A program made the position numbers and the translations under genes. 64,000 nt of DNA from Acidobacteriota bacterium (GTDB lineage Bacteria > Acidobacteriota > Terriglobia > Terriglobales > Acidobacteriaceae), in contig JAJXYY010000042.1 in the NCBI GenBank assembly GCA_021780315.1, forward strand, positions 558,001-622,000, given 5' to 3'. Each line of letters opens with the position of its first letter. Position 1 is the first letter of the stretch. The notes under the pieces were generated by a model. The model did not search any database and was not told the origin of the DNA. It saw nothing but the letters and a program-made list of their open reading frames with translations. Below, piece by piece: positions 8,874-17,972 of the stretch.

Positions 8874-9983
8874 TTGGCTGCTCAAACAAAGCGCTTTTAT
8901 CGACCGGAACTGGATGTATTGCGTTTCTTTGCCTTTTTTTGCGTGTTCGCACACCATACCTTGAATGTGAAGAGTGCCGGTGGGCGCTTTGGAGGAGTCA
9001 CCACAGCCCTGGAAGTCTCCCTCAGCTTCGCCGTCAGCCTGTTTTTCATGCTGAGCGCGTTCCTGATCACCACGCTGCTCGAAATGGAACTGCAGCGCAA
9101 TGGGCACATCCATGTGCAGGCATTCTATGTACGACGGATAACGCGCATCTGGCCCCTTTATTACATATTTCTTCTAGTCAATCTGGGCATTAGCATTTAC
9201 CTCGTCTCCTGGAGGATCAGCAATTCGTTCGTAGCAGCCTGGGTTCTGATGGTCGGCAACTGGTACATGATCGTTCAGCACTCGATCCTGACACCCATGA
9301 CGGTGTTGTGGAGCGTGAATATCGAAGAGCAGTTTTACCTGTTCTGCCCATGGATCGTGGCGATCTTTCGTCGCAAAGGCCTCATCGCCTTCGCCATGGT
9401 GACCATCGCCATCTCGATGGCAACGCTCTTCTGGATGGGGCACAGGCATATCGTTGACGACAACTCCCTGCGCTTCAATACGTTGGTCGAGCTGCAGTAC
9501 TTCGCCGTGGGCACCATCGTCGCGATGCTGGTGCGGCGGCGCGACCTGACCGTCTCGCCGTTCGTGCGTGCAGCGTTGTTTTCTCTGGGACTCTGCTGCT
9601 GGGTGGGCGGCACCTATTTCTTCGACAGCCGTTGCCAGACAGCCCACTTGTCCTGGTGGTCACCAGCCAGCGAATATGCGTTGGTCAATCTAGGCTGCCT
9701 AGCCTTTTTCTTCAGCTTTTATGGACTTACACTGGGCAAGGCAATGCGTCCGTTCATCTACCTGGGAAAGATCTCCTACGGCCTGTACCTCTATCACATT
9801 CTCTTTGCTGTGATGGTGAGAGGGATGTTCTCCGGCCACGATGGCGTCGCCTATAAGCTAATCCGCACTTCACTCTCGCTTGGTTTGACGATCGTCACTG
9901 CATCCGCATCCTACGCGTGGCTGGAGAAGCCATTTCTTCGCCTGAAAGAACGGTTCACCTTCGTCCAGAGCCGGGCTGCGTAG
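8874..9983 (+). CDS. Acyltransferase 3 family membrane protein (OafA/YrhL-like)
   Basis: The product has 369 residues from TTG 8874, which has AGGAG five bases upstream; longer in-frame versions have no ribosome site. The N-terminus carries the family signature RPELDVLRFFAF and the catalytic-type His pair FAHH (27-28). About ten membrane helices follow, including SLFFMLSAFLITTL and the conserved ISYGLYLYHILFAV near the C-terminus. Such enzymes transfer acetyl or other acyl groups from the cytoplasm to surface polysaccharide or lipid sugars. It is the only plus-strand gene in the polysaccharide group and is convergent with the GT-C-like gene. The acceptor is unknown. Confidence 0.88.
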   Translation: MAAQTKRFYRPELDVLRFFAFFCVFAHHTLNVKSAGGRFGGVTTALEVSLSFAVSLFFMLSAFLITTLLEMELQRNGHIHVQAFYVRRITRIWPLYYIFLLVNLGISIYLVSWRISNSFVAAWVLMVGNWYMIVQHSILTPMTVLWSVNIEEQFYLFCPWIVAIFRRKGLIAFAMVTIAISMATLFWMGHRHIVDDNSLRFNTLVELQYFAVGTIVAMLVRRRDLTVSPFVRAALFSLGLCCWVGGTYFFDSRCQTAHLSWWSPASEYALVNLGCLAFFFSFYGLTLGKAMRPFIYLGKISYGLYLYHILFAVMVRGMFSGHDGVAYKLIRTSLSLGLTIVTASASYAWLEKPFLRLKERFTFVQSRAA

Positions 9984-10054
9984 TTTGCGACGGACACAAC
10001 CTGCTCAGATCACTCCTAACCAGACTGCTGATTTTGCCACAATGATGGAAGCTA

Positions 10055-11140
10055 TCAACAAGAGCCATCCGTACGAGCAGATAGCGCCAGGTCGGCACGA
10101 ATCCCATACGCTCGTTCGAAGATCAATGTGCAGAGTACGGCGACTAGCCCAATCAATTCTCCGAAAACACGACTTTCAGGAAGCAAGCCGACCAAGAACA
10201 TGATGATCAGCCATGTGGGAATCAGGAGACTGTAAGCACGCAACCGTCGCTCGGGTAGTAAGTGCCAAAACAATAGTGGCACTGGCAGCAAAAAGCCGCA
10301 GGCGCTGGCAATCTGCGACCATGTTTGCGGACTTGCAAAGAAATGAAGATTGTAGCTAACGGTCAATCCCATATCGCTACCATTGCCCGCGTACTTCCGC
10401 AAGAAATATCCGCGAATACATAGCCATACCACGATCATGGTTATCGCAATGGCACCTTCAACCCATCTTTTCCGAGGCTGCTGCGAGGGAAACCACATAT
10501 TGATGAGAACCAACGGAACGACCATGATGGTTGTCTCGCGATTGAAACAACAAAGGACAAAGAGAGGAAGCAATAAAGCATAGCGACGCACATAGCTGAG
10601 ATACACGCAGAGCGTGAAAAGGAACGCCGCTGGCAGGTCGTAAGGAAAGTAGATCGCTTCTTGAAAGCGAACAATGTAGGTTGCCGAAGCCATCCAGAGC
10701 ACCAGCGCAAACGGAAGCCAAGAAAGACGGGCACCGTGAGGCTGCGACAAATGACGATAAAACATGCTCACCACCACACCCAACAGCAAAAAAGCAGCCA
10801 GATCGACCAAGAGTAATGCCAGGACATCCGGATTCCGAAAAGGGTCGCCAAAGTGGGCTGCCATTCGAGTCATCCAATAGTTGTTATTCGCGTAGCGCAT
10901 AACAACGGAGAGCAGCATTCGAGACTGATACGGAAGACGCTCCGTACCAGACTCATACCGATGGGCGTCCAAATAAGGCTGGTTGATGATGAAGTAAGAA
11001 CGCAGAAACTGGAGTGTTGCGAGTAGATAAGACATCCAGAGAACAACACGTAGGATGTACCGTCGGCTTGCGCCAGTCGTGCCGCATGAGACTATGTTCA
11101 ACCGAGCAGCCCTCACTCGAATGCCGTCTGTGCCGATCAT
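10055..11140 (-). CDS. Multi-pass membrane protein, probably GT-C-like or polysaccharide polymerase
   Basis: A 361-residue, very hydrophobic protein with roughly nine to ten membrane helices (e.g. VVLWMSYLLATLQFL, VLALLLVDLAAFLLLGVVV, WLIIMFLVGLLPE). An early soluble loop contains HRYESGTERLPYQSRMLL, where acidic and basic residues cluster after helix 1 as in lipid-linked-sugar transferases. A conserved-looking CFNRET follows a middle helix. ATG 11140 has AGGAG six bases upstream. It lies downstream of the flippase gene and probably belongs to the same surface-glycan unit. Base composition here is visibly more AT-rich than the flanks. The family assignment is inference. Confidence 0.7.
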   Translation of the reverse strand: MIGTDGIRVRAARLNIVSCGTTGASRRYILRVVLWMSYLLATLQFLRSYFIINQPYLDAHRYESGTERLPYQSRMLLSVVMRYANNNYWMTRMAAHFGDPFRNPDVLALLLVDLAAFLLLGVVVSMFYRHLSQPHGARLSWLPFALVLWMASATYIVRFQEAIYFPYDLPAAFLFTLCVYLSYVRRYALLLPLFVLCCFNRETTIMVVPLVLINMWFPSQQPRKRWVEGAIAITMIVVWLCIRGYFLRKYAGNGSDMGLTVSYNLHFFASPQTWSQIASACGFLLPVPLLFWHLLPERRLRAYSLLIPTWLIIMFLVGLLPESRVFGELIGLVAVLCTLIFERAYGIRADLALSARTDGSC

Positions 11141-11219
11141 ACATGTCTCCTGTTTCCGTGTTAGCTAAAGCGAGCTTGGGTCGAGAATATCCCACGTCAT
11201 CGCATTATGCGCAGACTAC

Positions 11220-12614
11220 TTAGCTTTCCAGCCCTGGCTTGGACCGCGCAAACCGGGCCATTAACGCGGCTGGCCGCAGCGAGTGTGGCCAGTGCAGCAG
11301 ACTGGCGAGAAATGCTGGCAGCGTGTCCTCTGCAATCCCCAGCGAGGCTGGCAGAACGTAGAAGTTCATCACCATCTCCGACAGCAGCAGCGAGGTCGCA
11401 GCACCGTACAGGCCAAATCGCCGGGCGAGAAAGTAGGTCGCCACTACAGTCAAGGTTGTGCCCGTGATGTAGTAGGCGGCCAGCTTCTGATGTCGATTGG
11501 TGGCCGCCAGCAGCGTGGAACTGGTGCTCCACATGGTGTAGAAGACCACCACCAGCAGTAGTATAGTGAGCAATCCGCGACTCGGAGGAACGTGGCCACC
11601 GGTCCAACGATGCAGAAACCACGGTCCGACCGTCATCATGCCTGCGATCACCACCACAGCAATGAGCAGCGCCAGTTGGCACGCGCGACGGTGGAGCGTC
11701 CGCGTCAAGGGGATATCCCCTGCGCCGTATGCGATCGACATCTCCGGCCAGAACGTTCCGTTCACCATCTGTACCAGTTGCAGCGCGACCCGCGAGACCG
11801 TGCGCGCCGTACCAAAGATGACCACCTCAGTCGGCCCGAGAACATACCCCACTGCCAGCAGGGTGCCTTGCAGATTGAGCGCATTCCCAATAGGGAAGCC
11901 CATAAAAGCAATCGCCGGCGCAGTAAGTCTGCGGATCTCCTCCAGCCGCGCATAGTGCCAGCCGAACCGCAGCCACGGAATATCACGCCGTACCATCACG
12001 GACAGACTCAGAGTGCCCACAATATTCGCTATGGCAAACACCAGCGCTGTACGCCGAGGACCAGCACCTGCAATTACTGCCAGAATCATGCAGAAGAACG
12101 AACTCAACGAGAGTGCGCTCTTGATAAACGAGCCATAGGCATAGCGCGCGATACACCGGTAAGCCGACTGGATCAGTTGCTCCAGTTGTCCAAACAGTAC
12201 TGCAATGCCCATATAAAAGACAACCCACTTGGTGTCGCTCTCGCTGATCGAAACGATCTTGAGATACTGCGCCACAGGCAGGTAGTACAGCCCCAAGGAC
12301 AACGCCAGTATGGCCGCGCTGCACAGAATCGTGATCAGCCACCAGCAGCTCTGAAAGACGCGCAGTGCGCCATCGCGATCGTCCCGTGCCACCAGCATCG
12401 TCATCTCGTTGCCGGCGACGCTGCCAAAGCCGAGATCGCTGAAACCCAGATACGTCGGGATCGAGTTGATGATGATCCACTCGCCATAGAGCGGCACACT
12501 CCAGAAGTGGAGGAAGACCGGCACCTGTACCAACTGCACCACGGACCCACCCAGCTTGCTCACCCAACTGGAGAGAAAGCCAAACAGCAGACGCCTTTGG
12601 GTGGAGCTATCCAT
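11220..12614 (-). CDS. Oligosaccharide flippase family protein (Wzx/MVF-type)
   Basis: The product has 464 residues and about 12-14 membrane helices, beginning with FGFLSSWVSKLGGSVVQLVQ, the typical first helix of polysaccharide-biosynthesis flippases. The segment GEWIIINSIPTYLGFSDLGFG is the recognisable Wzx-like signature after it. The role is to flip undecaprenyl-linked sugar repeats to the outer face of the inner membrane. The surrounding GT2, acyltransferase and GT-C-like genes support that. No ABC-transporter genes are nearby, so a Wzx/Wzy-type path is more likely. The substrate is unknown. Confidence 0.85.
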   Translation of the reverse strand: MDSSTQRRLLFGFLSSWVSKLGGSVVQLVQVPVFLHFWSVPLYGEWIIINSIPTYLGFSDLGFGSVAGNEMTMLVARDDRDGALRVFQSCWWLITILCSAAILALSLGLYYLPVAQYLKIVSISESDTKWVVFYMGIAVLFGQLEQLIQSAYRCIARYAYGSFIKSALSLSSFFCMILAVIAGAGPRRTALVFAIANIVGTLSLSVMVRRDIPWLRFGWHYARLEEIRRLTAPAIAFMGFPIGNALNLQGTLLAVGYVLGPTEVVIFGTARTVSRVALQLVQMVNGTFWPEMSIAYGAGDIPLTRTLHRRACQLALLIAVVVIAGMMTVGPWFLHRWTGGHVPPSRGLLTILLLVVVFYTMWSTSSTLLAATNRHQKLAAYYITGTTLTVVATYFLARRFGLYGAATSLLLSEMVMNFYVLPASLGIAEDTLPAFLASLLHWPHSLRPAALMARFARSKPGLES

Positions 12615-12656
12615 GGCTTGTATCCAGACCCAACCATACCGTAGCTATTCGCATCG

Positions 12657-13652
12657 TTAGCCGCGCCTCGTATAAGCGTAGAGCCGCTGTGCCAGTGGTC
12701 GGATCAGATTCTTTGCTGTGTGAAGCCAGTGGAATTGCTGGGTAATTACTTTGCCGTCCGCGAAGTCCTTCAGCATGGCTTCGCCAGAGACTCTGGCTGC
12801 CCATGTTGAAAATAACGGTGCGATTTCGGCTCGTTCTTCCGGCAAATATTCCTGACTGGCTGCCGAGAGGTAGCGGAGATAGTTATCGCAGCTGGCCTTA
12901 TCAATCCAGCTCAGGTCGCTCATCCCGGCGCGCTGCGCTGCCGTTGGCATGACGCTATAGAACATACGCTGCTCATCCCGAAGCCACATCCCGATGCGCT
13001 TCCGAAATTTATTGCCATCGTGGCCAACCCTGTAACCGCTGATGATTTCGCTTTCATAGATGAAGGAGCCAAAAGGGGCGAGTTGCATGAAGATCGGCCA
13101 GTCGCCAAATGACTCCATATCTTTGGGGTAGCCTCCGGACACCACCAGAGCCTCGCGCTTGATCGCAAATGCTGCAAAGCTGGCTTTCGGACCGTGTTTC
13201 TGTTCCAGCAGCGTCATCGGTGGCGTTGTCACCTTGGCGACGCTCAGCAGATACTCGGTACTGAGGACTGCCCCTGCGTAGTCAATATTCTCCCAACCTG
13301 CCCGAACCAGTACTGCATCGCTGCGCCGTTCCGCTCCCCGCAACAGGACCTCACAGAAGTTAGGTCTTGCTATATCGTCGCTACTGAACAATGTGCACCA
13401 GTCGCCCCTCAAGCTGGAGAGCGTAAAGTCCCACTGTCCGCTCACGTTGCAGTTCAGCGGCGGCTTCACCCCGCGGACATGGCTTGAATATTTCTCGATA
13501 ATTTCAGCGGTGTGATCTGTACTGTGGTGATCTGAGATTACGATCTCGTCAGGCGGACGATTCTGCCGTAGCAAAGACTGGATTGTCGCTTCAAGGTACT
13601 CTGCCTGATTGTAGGTGGGGATTCCTACGGACAAGGTCAACGGCTCGGCCAT
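12657..13652 (-). CDS. GT2 family glycosyltransferase, copy 1 of a tandem pair
   Basis: The product has 331 residues from ATG 13652 (an in-frame start at 13685 is also possible). The GT-A fold begins with LSVGIPTYNQAEYLEAT. The nucleotide-sugar segment VISDHHSTDHT and the SSDD metal-binding motif (near residue 99) follow. No membrane segment is present, so it is cytoplasmic. It shares its whole length with the next gene upstream, including YRVGHDGNKFR and the C-terminal GKxI motif, with many substitutions, so the two are an old tandem duplication. Donor and acceptor sugars cannot be inferred. Confidence 0.87.
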   Translation of the reverse strand: MAEPLTLSVGIPTYNQAEYLEATIQSLLRQNRPPDEIVISDHHSTDHTAEIIEKYSSHVRGVKPPLNCNVSGQWDFTLSSLRGDWCTLFSSDDIARPNFCEVLLRGAERRSDAVLVRAGWENIDYAGAVLSTEYLLSVAKVTTPPMTLLEQKHGPKASFAAFAIKREALVVSGGYPKDMESFGDWPIFMQLAPFGSFIYESEIISGYRVGHDGNKFRKRIGMWLRDEQRMFYSVMPTAAQRAGMSDLSWIDKASCDNYLRYLSAASQEYLPEERAEIAPLFSTWAARVSGEAMLKDFADGKVITQQFHWLHTAKNLIRPLAQRLYAYTRRG

Positions 13653-13688
13653 TGTATGCATTGTAGCAAATTGAATTGCTACCAACTT

Positions 13689-14684
13689 CTAACGTCGCTG
13701 CATGGTACCAATCAGGCGATGCAGATAGGGCTTCAACATTCGGCGCACCCTGCGTCCCAGGGGAATCGGGGTATCGATGCGCTTGCCAGCCGCAAACGCC
13801 TGTAACGACTTCTCCGTCCCAGTCGCCGCCGCCCAGGGCGCAAACAACTGCACCACCTCCGCCCGCTCTGCCGGCAAAAACTCCTTGCTGGCGGTGGACA
13901 GATAGCGCAGGCAGTTATAGCGGCTGGCCTCGACGATCCACTGGGTCGCTTGCATGCCGCCGCGCTCCGCAGCCAGTGGCATTACCGTCGCGAAGATGCG
14001 TTGCTGGTCGCGCACCCACATGCCAAGGCGATCGCGAAATTTATTGCCATCATGGCCGACCCGATAGCCGCTGATCAGGTCGTGCTCGTAGACAAAGGGT
14101 CCAAACGGAGCCACTTGCAGAAACAACGCCCAATCGACCAGCGACTCCAGCGTCTCCAGAATCGGCCCGGATTTTGCATAGGCGTCACGCCGGAGCGCAA
14201 AGGCGGCACCACTGACCTTGGGGCCATAGCTCTGCGACGTCAGATTCGCAGGAAAGCTCTGCACTTTTGGCACACTCAGCAGATAGTTCTTCTCGATCGA
14301 CTTTCCTTGTTGGTCGAGAAAGTCCCAGCCCGACCGCACCAGCACGGCATCGTCGCGCCGGGCGGCGCCACGCAGCAATACCTCGGCAAAGTGCGGATAG
14401 ACCACATCGTCGCTGCTGCACAACGTAATCCAGTCGCCGGTCTGGCTGGCCAGCGTGAAGTGGTACTGGCCTGCAAGGTTCACGCCCGGCGGAGGCTGCA
14501 GGCTCTTGACTCTGCCGGCATACTTCTTGAGTACCTGCTGGGTGTTGTCCGTGCTGTAGTGGTCCGAGACGAGAATCTCATCGAATGGCCGCGTCTGCTT
14601 CAGCAGCGACTCCAGCGTCTCTTCCAGATACTCCGCCTGGTTGAACGTGGGGATGCCGACGGAAAGCGTCAACGGCTTAGTCAT
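13689..14684 (-). CDS. GT2 family glycosyltransferase, copy 2 of a tandem pair
   Basis: A 331-residue paralogue of the gene at 12657-13652 and of equal length. It contains LSVGIPTFNQAEYLEET, VSDHYSTDNT and the metal-binding CSSDD motif. YRVGHDGNKFRDRLGMWVRDQQ is nearly shared with copy 1. The C-terminus is basic (RRVRRMLKPYLHRL), which may allow peripheral membrane attachment. The gene starts 86 bases after the dnaG stop on the same strand and leads the four-gene minus-strand polysaccharide run (GT2, GT2, flippase, GT-C-like). It could be transcribed from dnaG, which would be unusual. Confidence 0.87.
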   Translation of the reverse strand: MTKPLTLSVGIPTFNQAEYLEETLESLLKQTRPFDEILVSDHYSTDNTQQVLKKYAGRVKSLQPPPGVNLAGQYHFTLASQTGDWITLCSSDDVVYPHFAEVLLRGAARRDDAVLVRSGWDFLDQQGKSIEKNYLLSVPKVQSFPANLTSQSYGPKVSGAAFALRRDAYAKSGPILETLESLVDWALFLQVAPFGPFVYEHDLISGYRVGHDGNKFRDRLGMWVRDQQRIFATVMPLAAERGGMQATQWIVEASRYNCLRYLSTASKEFLPAERAEVVQLFAPWAAATGTEKSLQAFAAGKRIDTPIPLGRRVRRMLKPYLHRLIGTMQRR

Positions 14685-14770
14685 GCTCTAAAGTTTAGCA
14701 AGCGGAGACAATCCGCCTGCCTGCACATTCGGAGCAGACGCAATGTTTCAGCAGAGACGTTGCGGTAGTC

Positions 14771-16567
14771 CTAGCGCAGGCGCAGCAATTTATCGATGCG
14801 CAGCTTTTCTGTCATCAACGTGGTGAGCATGGCCTGATCGCCACGCCGGTCCGCCTCCGCAATCTGTGCGCGAATCTCCCGCTGCCGCCGCTCCAGTTGC
14901 CGCCCCTCCAGCGTATGCAGCGCGTTCTCCACCTGCTGGGTCATGGAGAGCGCATTACCGTCGCGCGGATCGGTCTCGCCTGTCTCCGCTGCCTGCTGCA
15001 GCGTTCTGGCCAGCAAGGCGCGGCTGGGCTGGTCCGGCGCGGCATCCAGCGGATTGGGCGGCACCGGAGCATGGGCCAGCGACTCCAGCAGCGCTGCCGC
15101 CGGCAATCCGTCGTACCACTCAGGATGCTCCGCAAGACGCGCCGCCGCCAGAGTACGTGCTGCATCGTGCTCCGGCAACACCAGCGCACGCAGCAGCACC
15201 CGCTCAGACTCGCTGGCAGGCTCTTCTCGGTGCGCCTTCACGCTCTCCATCCGCTGGGCCGCAGCCTGCTTCAACTCCTGTCGCATCACAGCCGAGTCGA
15301 TGCTCAGCTTCTGCGCGGCATCTGCCGCAAACTCGTCACGCTGAATGCGGTTCGGCATCCGCCGAATGTGTGGCAGCAGAAAGTTCATCGCCTTCACCTT
15401 GGCCTCTGCCGTACGGCCCGGAAACAGTTGCCGTGCTCGGTCGATCAGGTAGTCGGAGTGCCGCTTGGCACCGCGCAGCGCAGCCATGTAGGCCTGCACA
15501 CCCTGCTCGCGCACATAGCGGTCCGGATCGAGGCCGCCCTCCAGCGCCACGACCTTCACGTTAAAGTCGTCTTCCGTCAGCAGCGCAATCGACTTCTCGG
15601 CAGCATTTGCTCCTGCCGTATCGGGGTCGAAGTTGACCAGGATCTGCTTGGTAAACCGACTCAGCAGCCGCACCTGCATCTCGGTAAAGGCCGTACCCGA
15701 AGTCGCCAGTACATTCTTGATCCCCGCCATATACACCGAGATGCAGTCCATCTGGCCTTCCACCAGCAGCACAAAGTCGTTGGCGCGAATGTCGCTCTTG
15801 GCCTTGTCCAGATTGAACAGCACCTGCCCCTTGGAGTAGAGCGCAGTCTCCGGCGAGTTCATGTACTTCGGCCCGGACTTCTCGTCCGAGTCCAGCGCCC
15901 GTGCCGTGAACGCAATCGTCTTGCCCTGCTCGTTCGCAATCGGAAAAGTGATGCGCTTGCGAAACCGTGCATACATCTGCCCCTGGCTGCCATCGGCCTG
16001 CTCCTTGGCGCTGAACAGCCCGCTGGCACGCATCGCTTCTTCGCTGAAGTGCGCCTTCAGGCGGTCACGCATATCGTTGAAGTCATCCGGCGCATAGCCG
16101 ATGCGGAAGGTCGCAACCGTCTCCGGCGTAACACCCCTGCCGGTCAGATACTCCCGCGCCCGTGCCGCGCCCGGCGACTTCAACTGCGCCTCAAAGTACT
16201 GCGTCGCCGCCTCGTGTATATCGATCAACTGCCGTCGCAACCCCGCCTCGCGCGCCTCTTCCGGCGAGTTGAACTCCCGCTTCGGCAAAGCGATGCCGCA
16301 TTTGCCCGCAACCGCGCGAACCGCCTCCGGAAAGCTGATGTTCTCAAGCTTCATCACAAAGGTGAAGACATCGCCTTTCTCGTGGCAGCCAAAGCAGTAG
16401 AAGTAGCCATGCGTGGCATTCACACTGAACGAGCCGGTCTTCTCCTTGTGAAACGGACACAGGCCCGTATAGTTCTGCGCGCCGGTCTTGCGCAGCTTCA
16501 GGTAGTCGCCAATCACTTTGACGATGTCAGCCTGCTGCTTCACGGTTTGAGCAAAGTTGTCGGACAT
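14771..16567 (-). CDS. dnaG: DNA primase DnaG
   Basis: The product has 598 residues and synthesises RNA primers at the replication fork. The CHC2 zinc ribbon is intact: Cys37, His40, Cys58 and Cys61 (LCPFH, YCFGC). The catalytic Toprim domain carries LVEGQMD with Glu270 and FDPDTAG with Asp314 and Asp316, the metal ligands. The C-terminal helical part, which contacts DnaB, is less conserved, as usual. ATG 16567 (MSDNFAQTV) was chosen over an upstream TTG at 16588. Promoter elements should lie in the 88 bases shared with the divergent M42 peptidase gene. rpoD is not its neighbour here. Confidence 0.96.
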   Translation of the reverse strand: MSDNFAQTVKQQADIVKVIGDYLKLRKTGAQNYTGLCPFHKEKTGSFSVNATHGYFYCFGCHEKGDVFTFVMKLENISFPEAVRAVAGKCGIALPKREFNSPEEAREAGLRRQLIDIHEAATQYFEAQLKSPGAARAREYLTGRGVTPETVATFRIGYAPDDFNDMRDRLKAHFSEEAMRASGLFSAKEQADGSQGQMYARFRKRITFPIANEQGKTIAFTARALDSDEKSGPKYMNSPETALYSKGQVLFNLDKAKSDIRANDFVLLVEGQMDCISVYMAGIKNVLATSGTAFTEMQVRLLSRFTKQILVNFDPDTAGANAAEKSIALLTEDDFNVKVVALEGGLDPDRYVREQGVQAYMAALRGAKRHSDYLIDRARQLFPGRTAEAKVKAMNFLLPHIRRMPNRIQRDEFAADAAQKLSIDSAVMRQELKQAAAQRMESVKAHREEPASESERVLLRALVLPEHDAARTLAAARLAEHPEWYDGLPAAALLESLAHAPVPPNPLDAAPDQPSRALLARTLQQAAETGETDPRDGNALSMTQQVENALHTLEGRQLERRQREIRAQIAEADRRGDQAMLTTLMTEKLRIDKLLRLR

Positions 16568-16655
16568 ATCCCCTGCGCGGTGATGCAATCAAAACCTGCA
16601 CGATGTACCGCTGAATATCGAGTGTAGAACGTGGCGGCAATGATATAGTCCGCGT

Positions 16656-17810
16656 ATGAAAAAGTGTTTTGGGGTGATTCTTGGCGCGTTCGTGATGACC
16701 GCGACGCTGGCTCTCGCGCAAACCGCAGACCGCACGCAACTGCTGCTGCAGCAGCTTGCCGACGCACCCGGTCCCCCAGGCGCGGAAGAGCCCGTTCGCG
16801 CCATCATGGTCCAGCAGATGAAGCCGCTCGCGACCGAGGCCATTCGCTACGACGGTATGGGCTCCGTCATCGCCCAGCAGGGGAGTACCGGCCCCCGCAT
16901 CATGATCGACGCCCATATGGACGAGCTGGGCGGTATGGTTCGGCGCATCACTCCCAACGGCTTCCTGACCATGCAGATGCTGGGCGGCTGGCTCGATCAG
17001 GCCCTGGTCGACCAGCGCTGGATCATCCTCGGCAGCAACGGCCCGGTCCACGCCGTCACTGGTATCCGCGACATCCACATCGTCTCGCCCGACGAGCGAA
17101 CCAAGGTCTTCCCACGCGATCAGCTCTATCTCGATATCGGTGCCAAAGACGCAAAGGAGGCAGCCGCCATGGGCATCGAACCCGGCGATCCGGTCGTCCC
17201 CGATGCACCGTTCACCGTGCTGAATGGTACGAAGAACTACCTCGGCAAAGGCTGGGACGACCGCATCGGCTGTGCCGTGCTAATCGAAGTGATGCGCCGC
17301 ACCGCCAGCCTGCCCCACGCGAACCAGTTGTTCTACGTCGCCACTACTCAGGAGGAGATCGGCCTGCGCGGAGCCCGAACCGCCGCCCAAACCGTCAAGC
17401 CAGACATCGGCATTGCCATCGAAGGCGGCATCACCGGAGACACCGCCGGCGCGCGCCCCGAGGAGACCCAGGCTAAACTCGGCGCCGGCCCCGGCATGTT
17501 CCTCTACGACAGCAGCACCATCCCCAATCGCAAGATGGTCGCCTTCACCAAACAAACCGCGGCTGCCAAAGGCCTGCCCCTGCAAGCCGATCTGGTGCAG
17601 GGCTATGGCGACGACTCTGCCGAGATGCAGACCACTAATGGCGGTACCCCCACCATCAATCTCGTGGTTCCCGTCCGCTACACCCACGCGCACAACGGAA
17701 TCGTCAACCGCCAGGACTTCGACCAGATGGTCGATCTCGTCGTTGCCATGCTGGTGCAGATGGACAGCAAGACCGTGCAGTCGTTGCGCGACTTTACCCC
17801 TGCGCCTTAG
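16656..17810 (+). CDS. Exported M42-family metallo-aminopeptidase
   Basis: The product has 384 residues. Residues 1-21 are a signal peptide (GVILGAFVMTATLALAQ), so the enzyme is exported, unlike most cytoplasmic M42 (glutamyl/leucyl aminopeptidase) members. The two-metal site is visible: His87 (DAHMDELGG), bridging Asp201 (GWDDRIG), catalytic Glu233 with ligand Glu234 (QEEIGLRG), Glu256 (AIEGG) where M42 usually has Asp, and His344 (YTHAHNG). Removal of N-terminal residues from peptides is expected. The gene is divergent from dnaG. Confidence 0.88.
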   Translation: MKKCFGVILGAFVMTATLALAQTADRTQLLLQQLADAPGPPGAEEPVRAIMVQQMKPLATEAIRYDGMGSVIAQQGSTGPRIMIDAHMDELGGMVRRITPNGFLTMQMLGGWLDQALVDQRWIILGSNGPVHAVTGIRDIHIVSPDERTKVFPRDQLYLDIGAKDAKEAAAMGIEPGDPVVPDAPFTVLNGTKNYLGKGWDDRIGCAVLIEVMRRTASLPHANQLFYVATTQEEIGLRGARTAAQTVKPDIGIAIEGGITGDTAGARPEETQAKLGAGPGMFLYDSSTIPNRKMVAFTKQTAAAKGLPLQADLVQGYGDDSAEMQTTNGGTPTINLVVPVRYTHAHNGIVNRQDFDQMVDLVVAMLVQMDSKTVQSLRDFTPAP

Positions 17811-17972
17811 CCGTCGCAGATACGCGTTTTTGATCGCAGCAAAAGAGGTTTGCGATCGAAAATATTCACGGAACTTCTCCCTCCGGCCCGTGTCTCTATG
17901 GGGGTGGCAAGAGTCAGCCTGACTGATAGGCAGACTCCACATCCAGAGCTCGTCTCCCAGAGGTCGTACTCC

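Noticed and set aside
14897-16627. 576-residue frame opposite dnaG
   Set aside because: Shadow; dnaG has an intact zinc ribbon and Toprim domain on the other strand.
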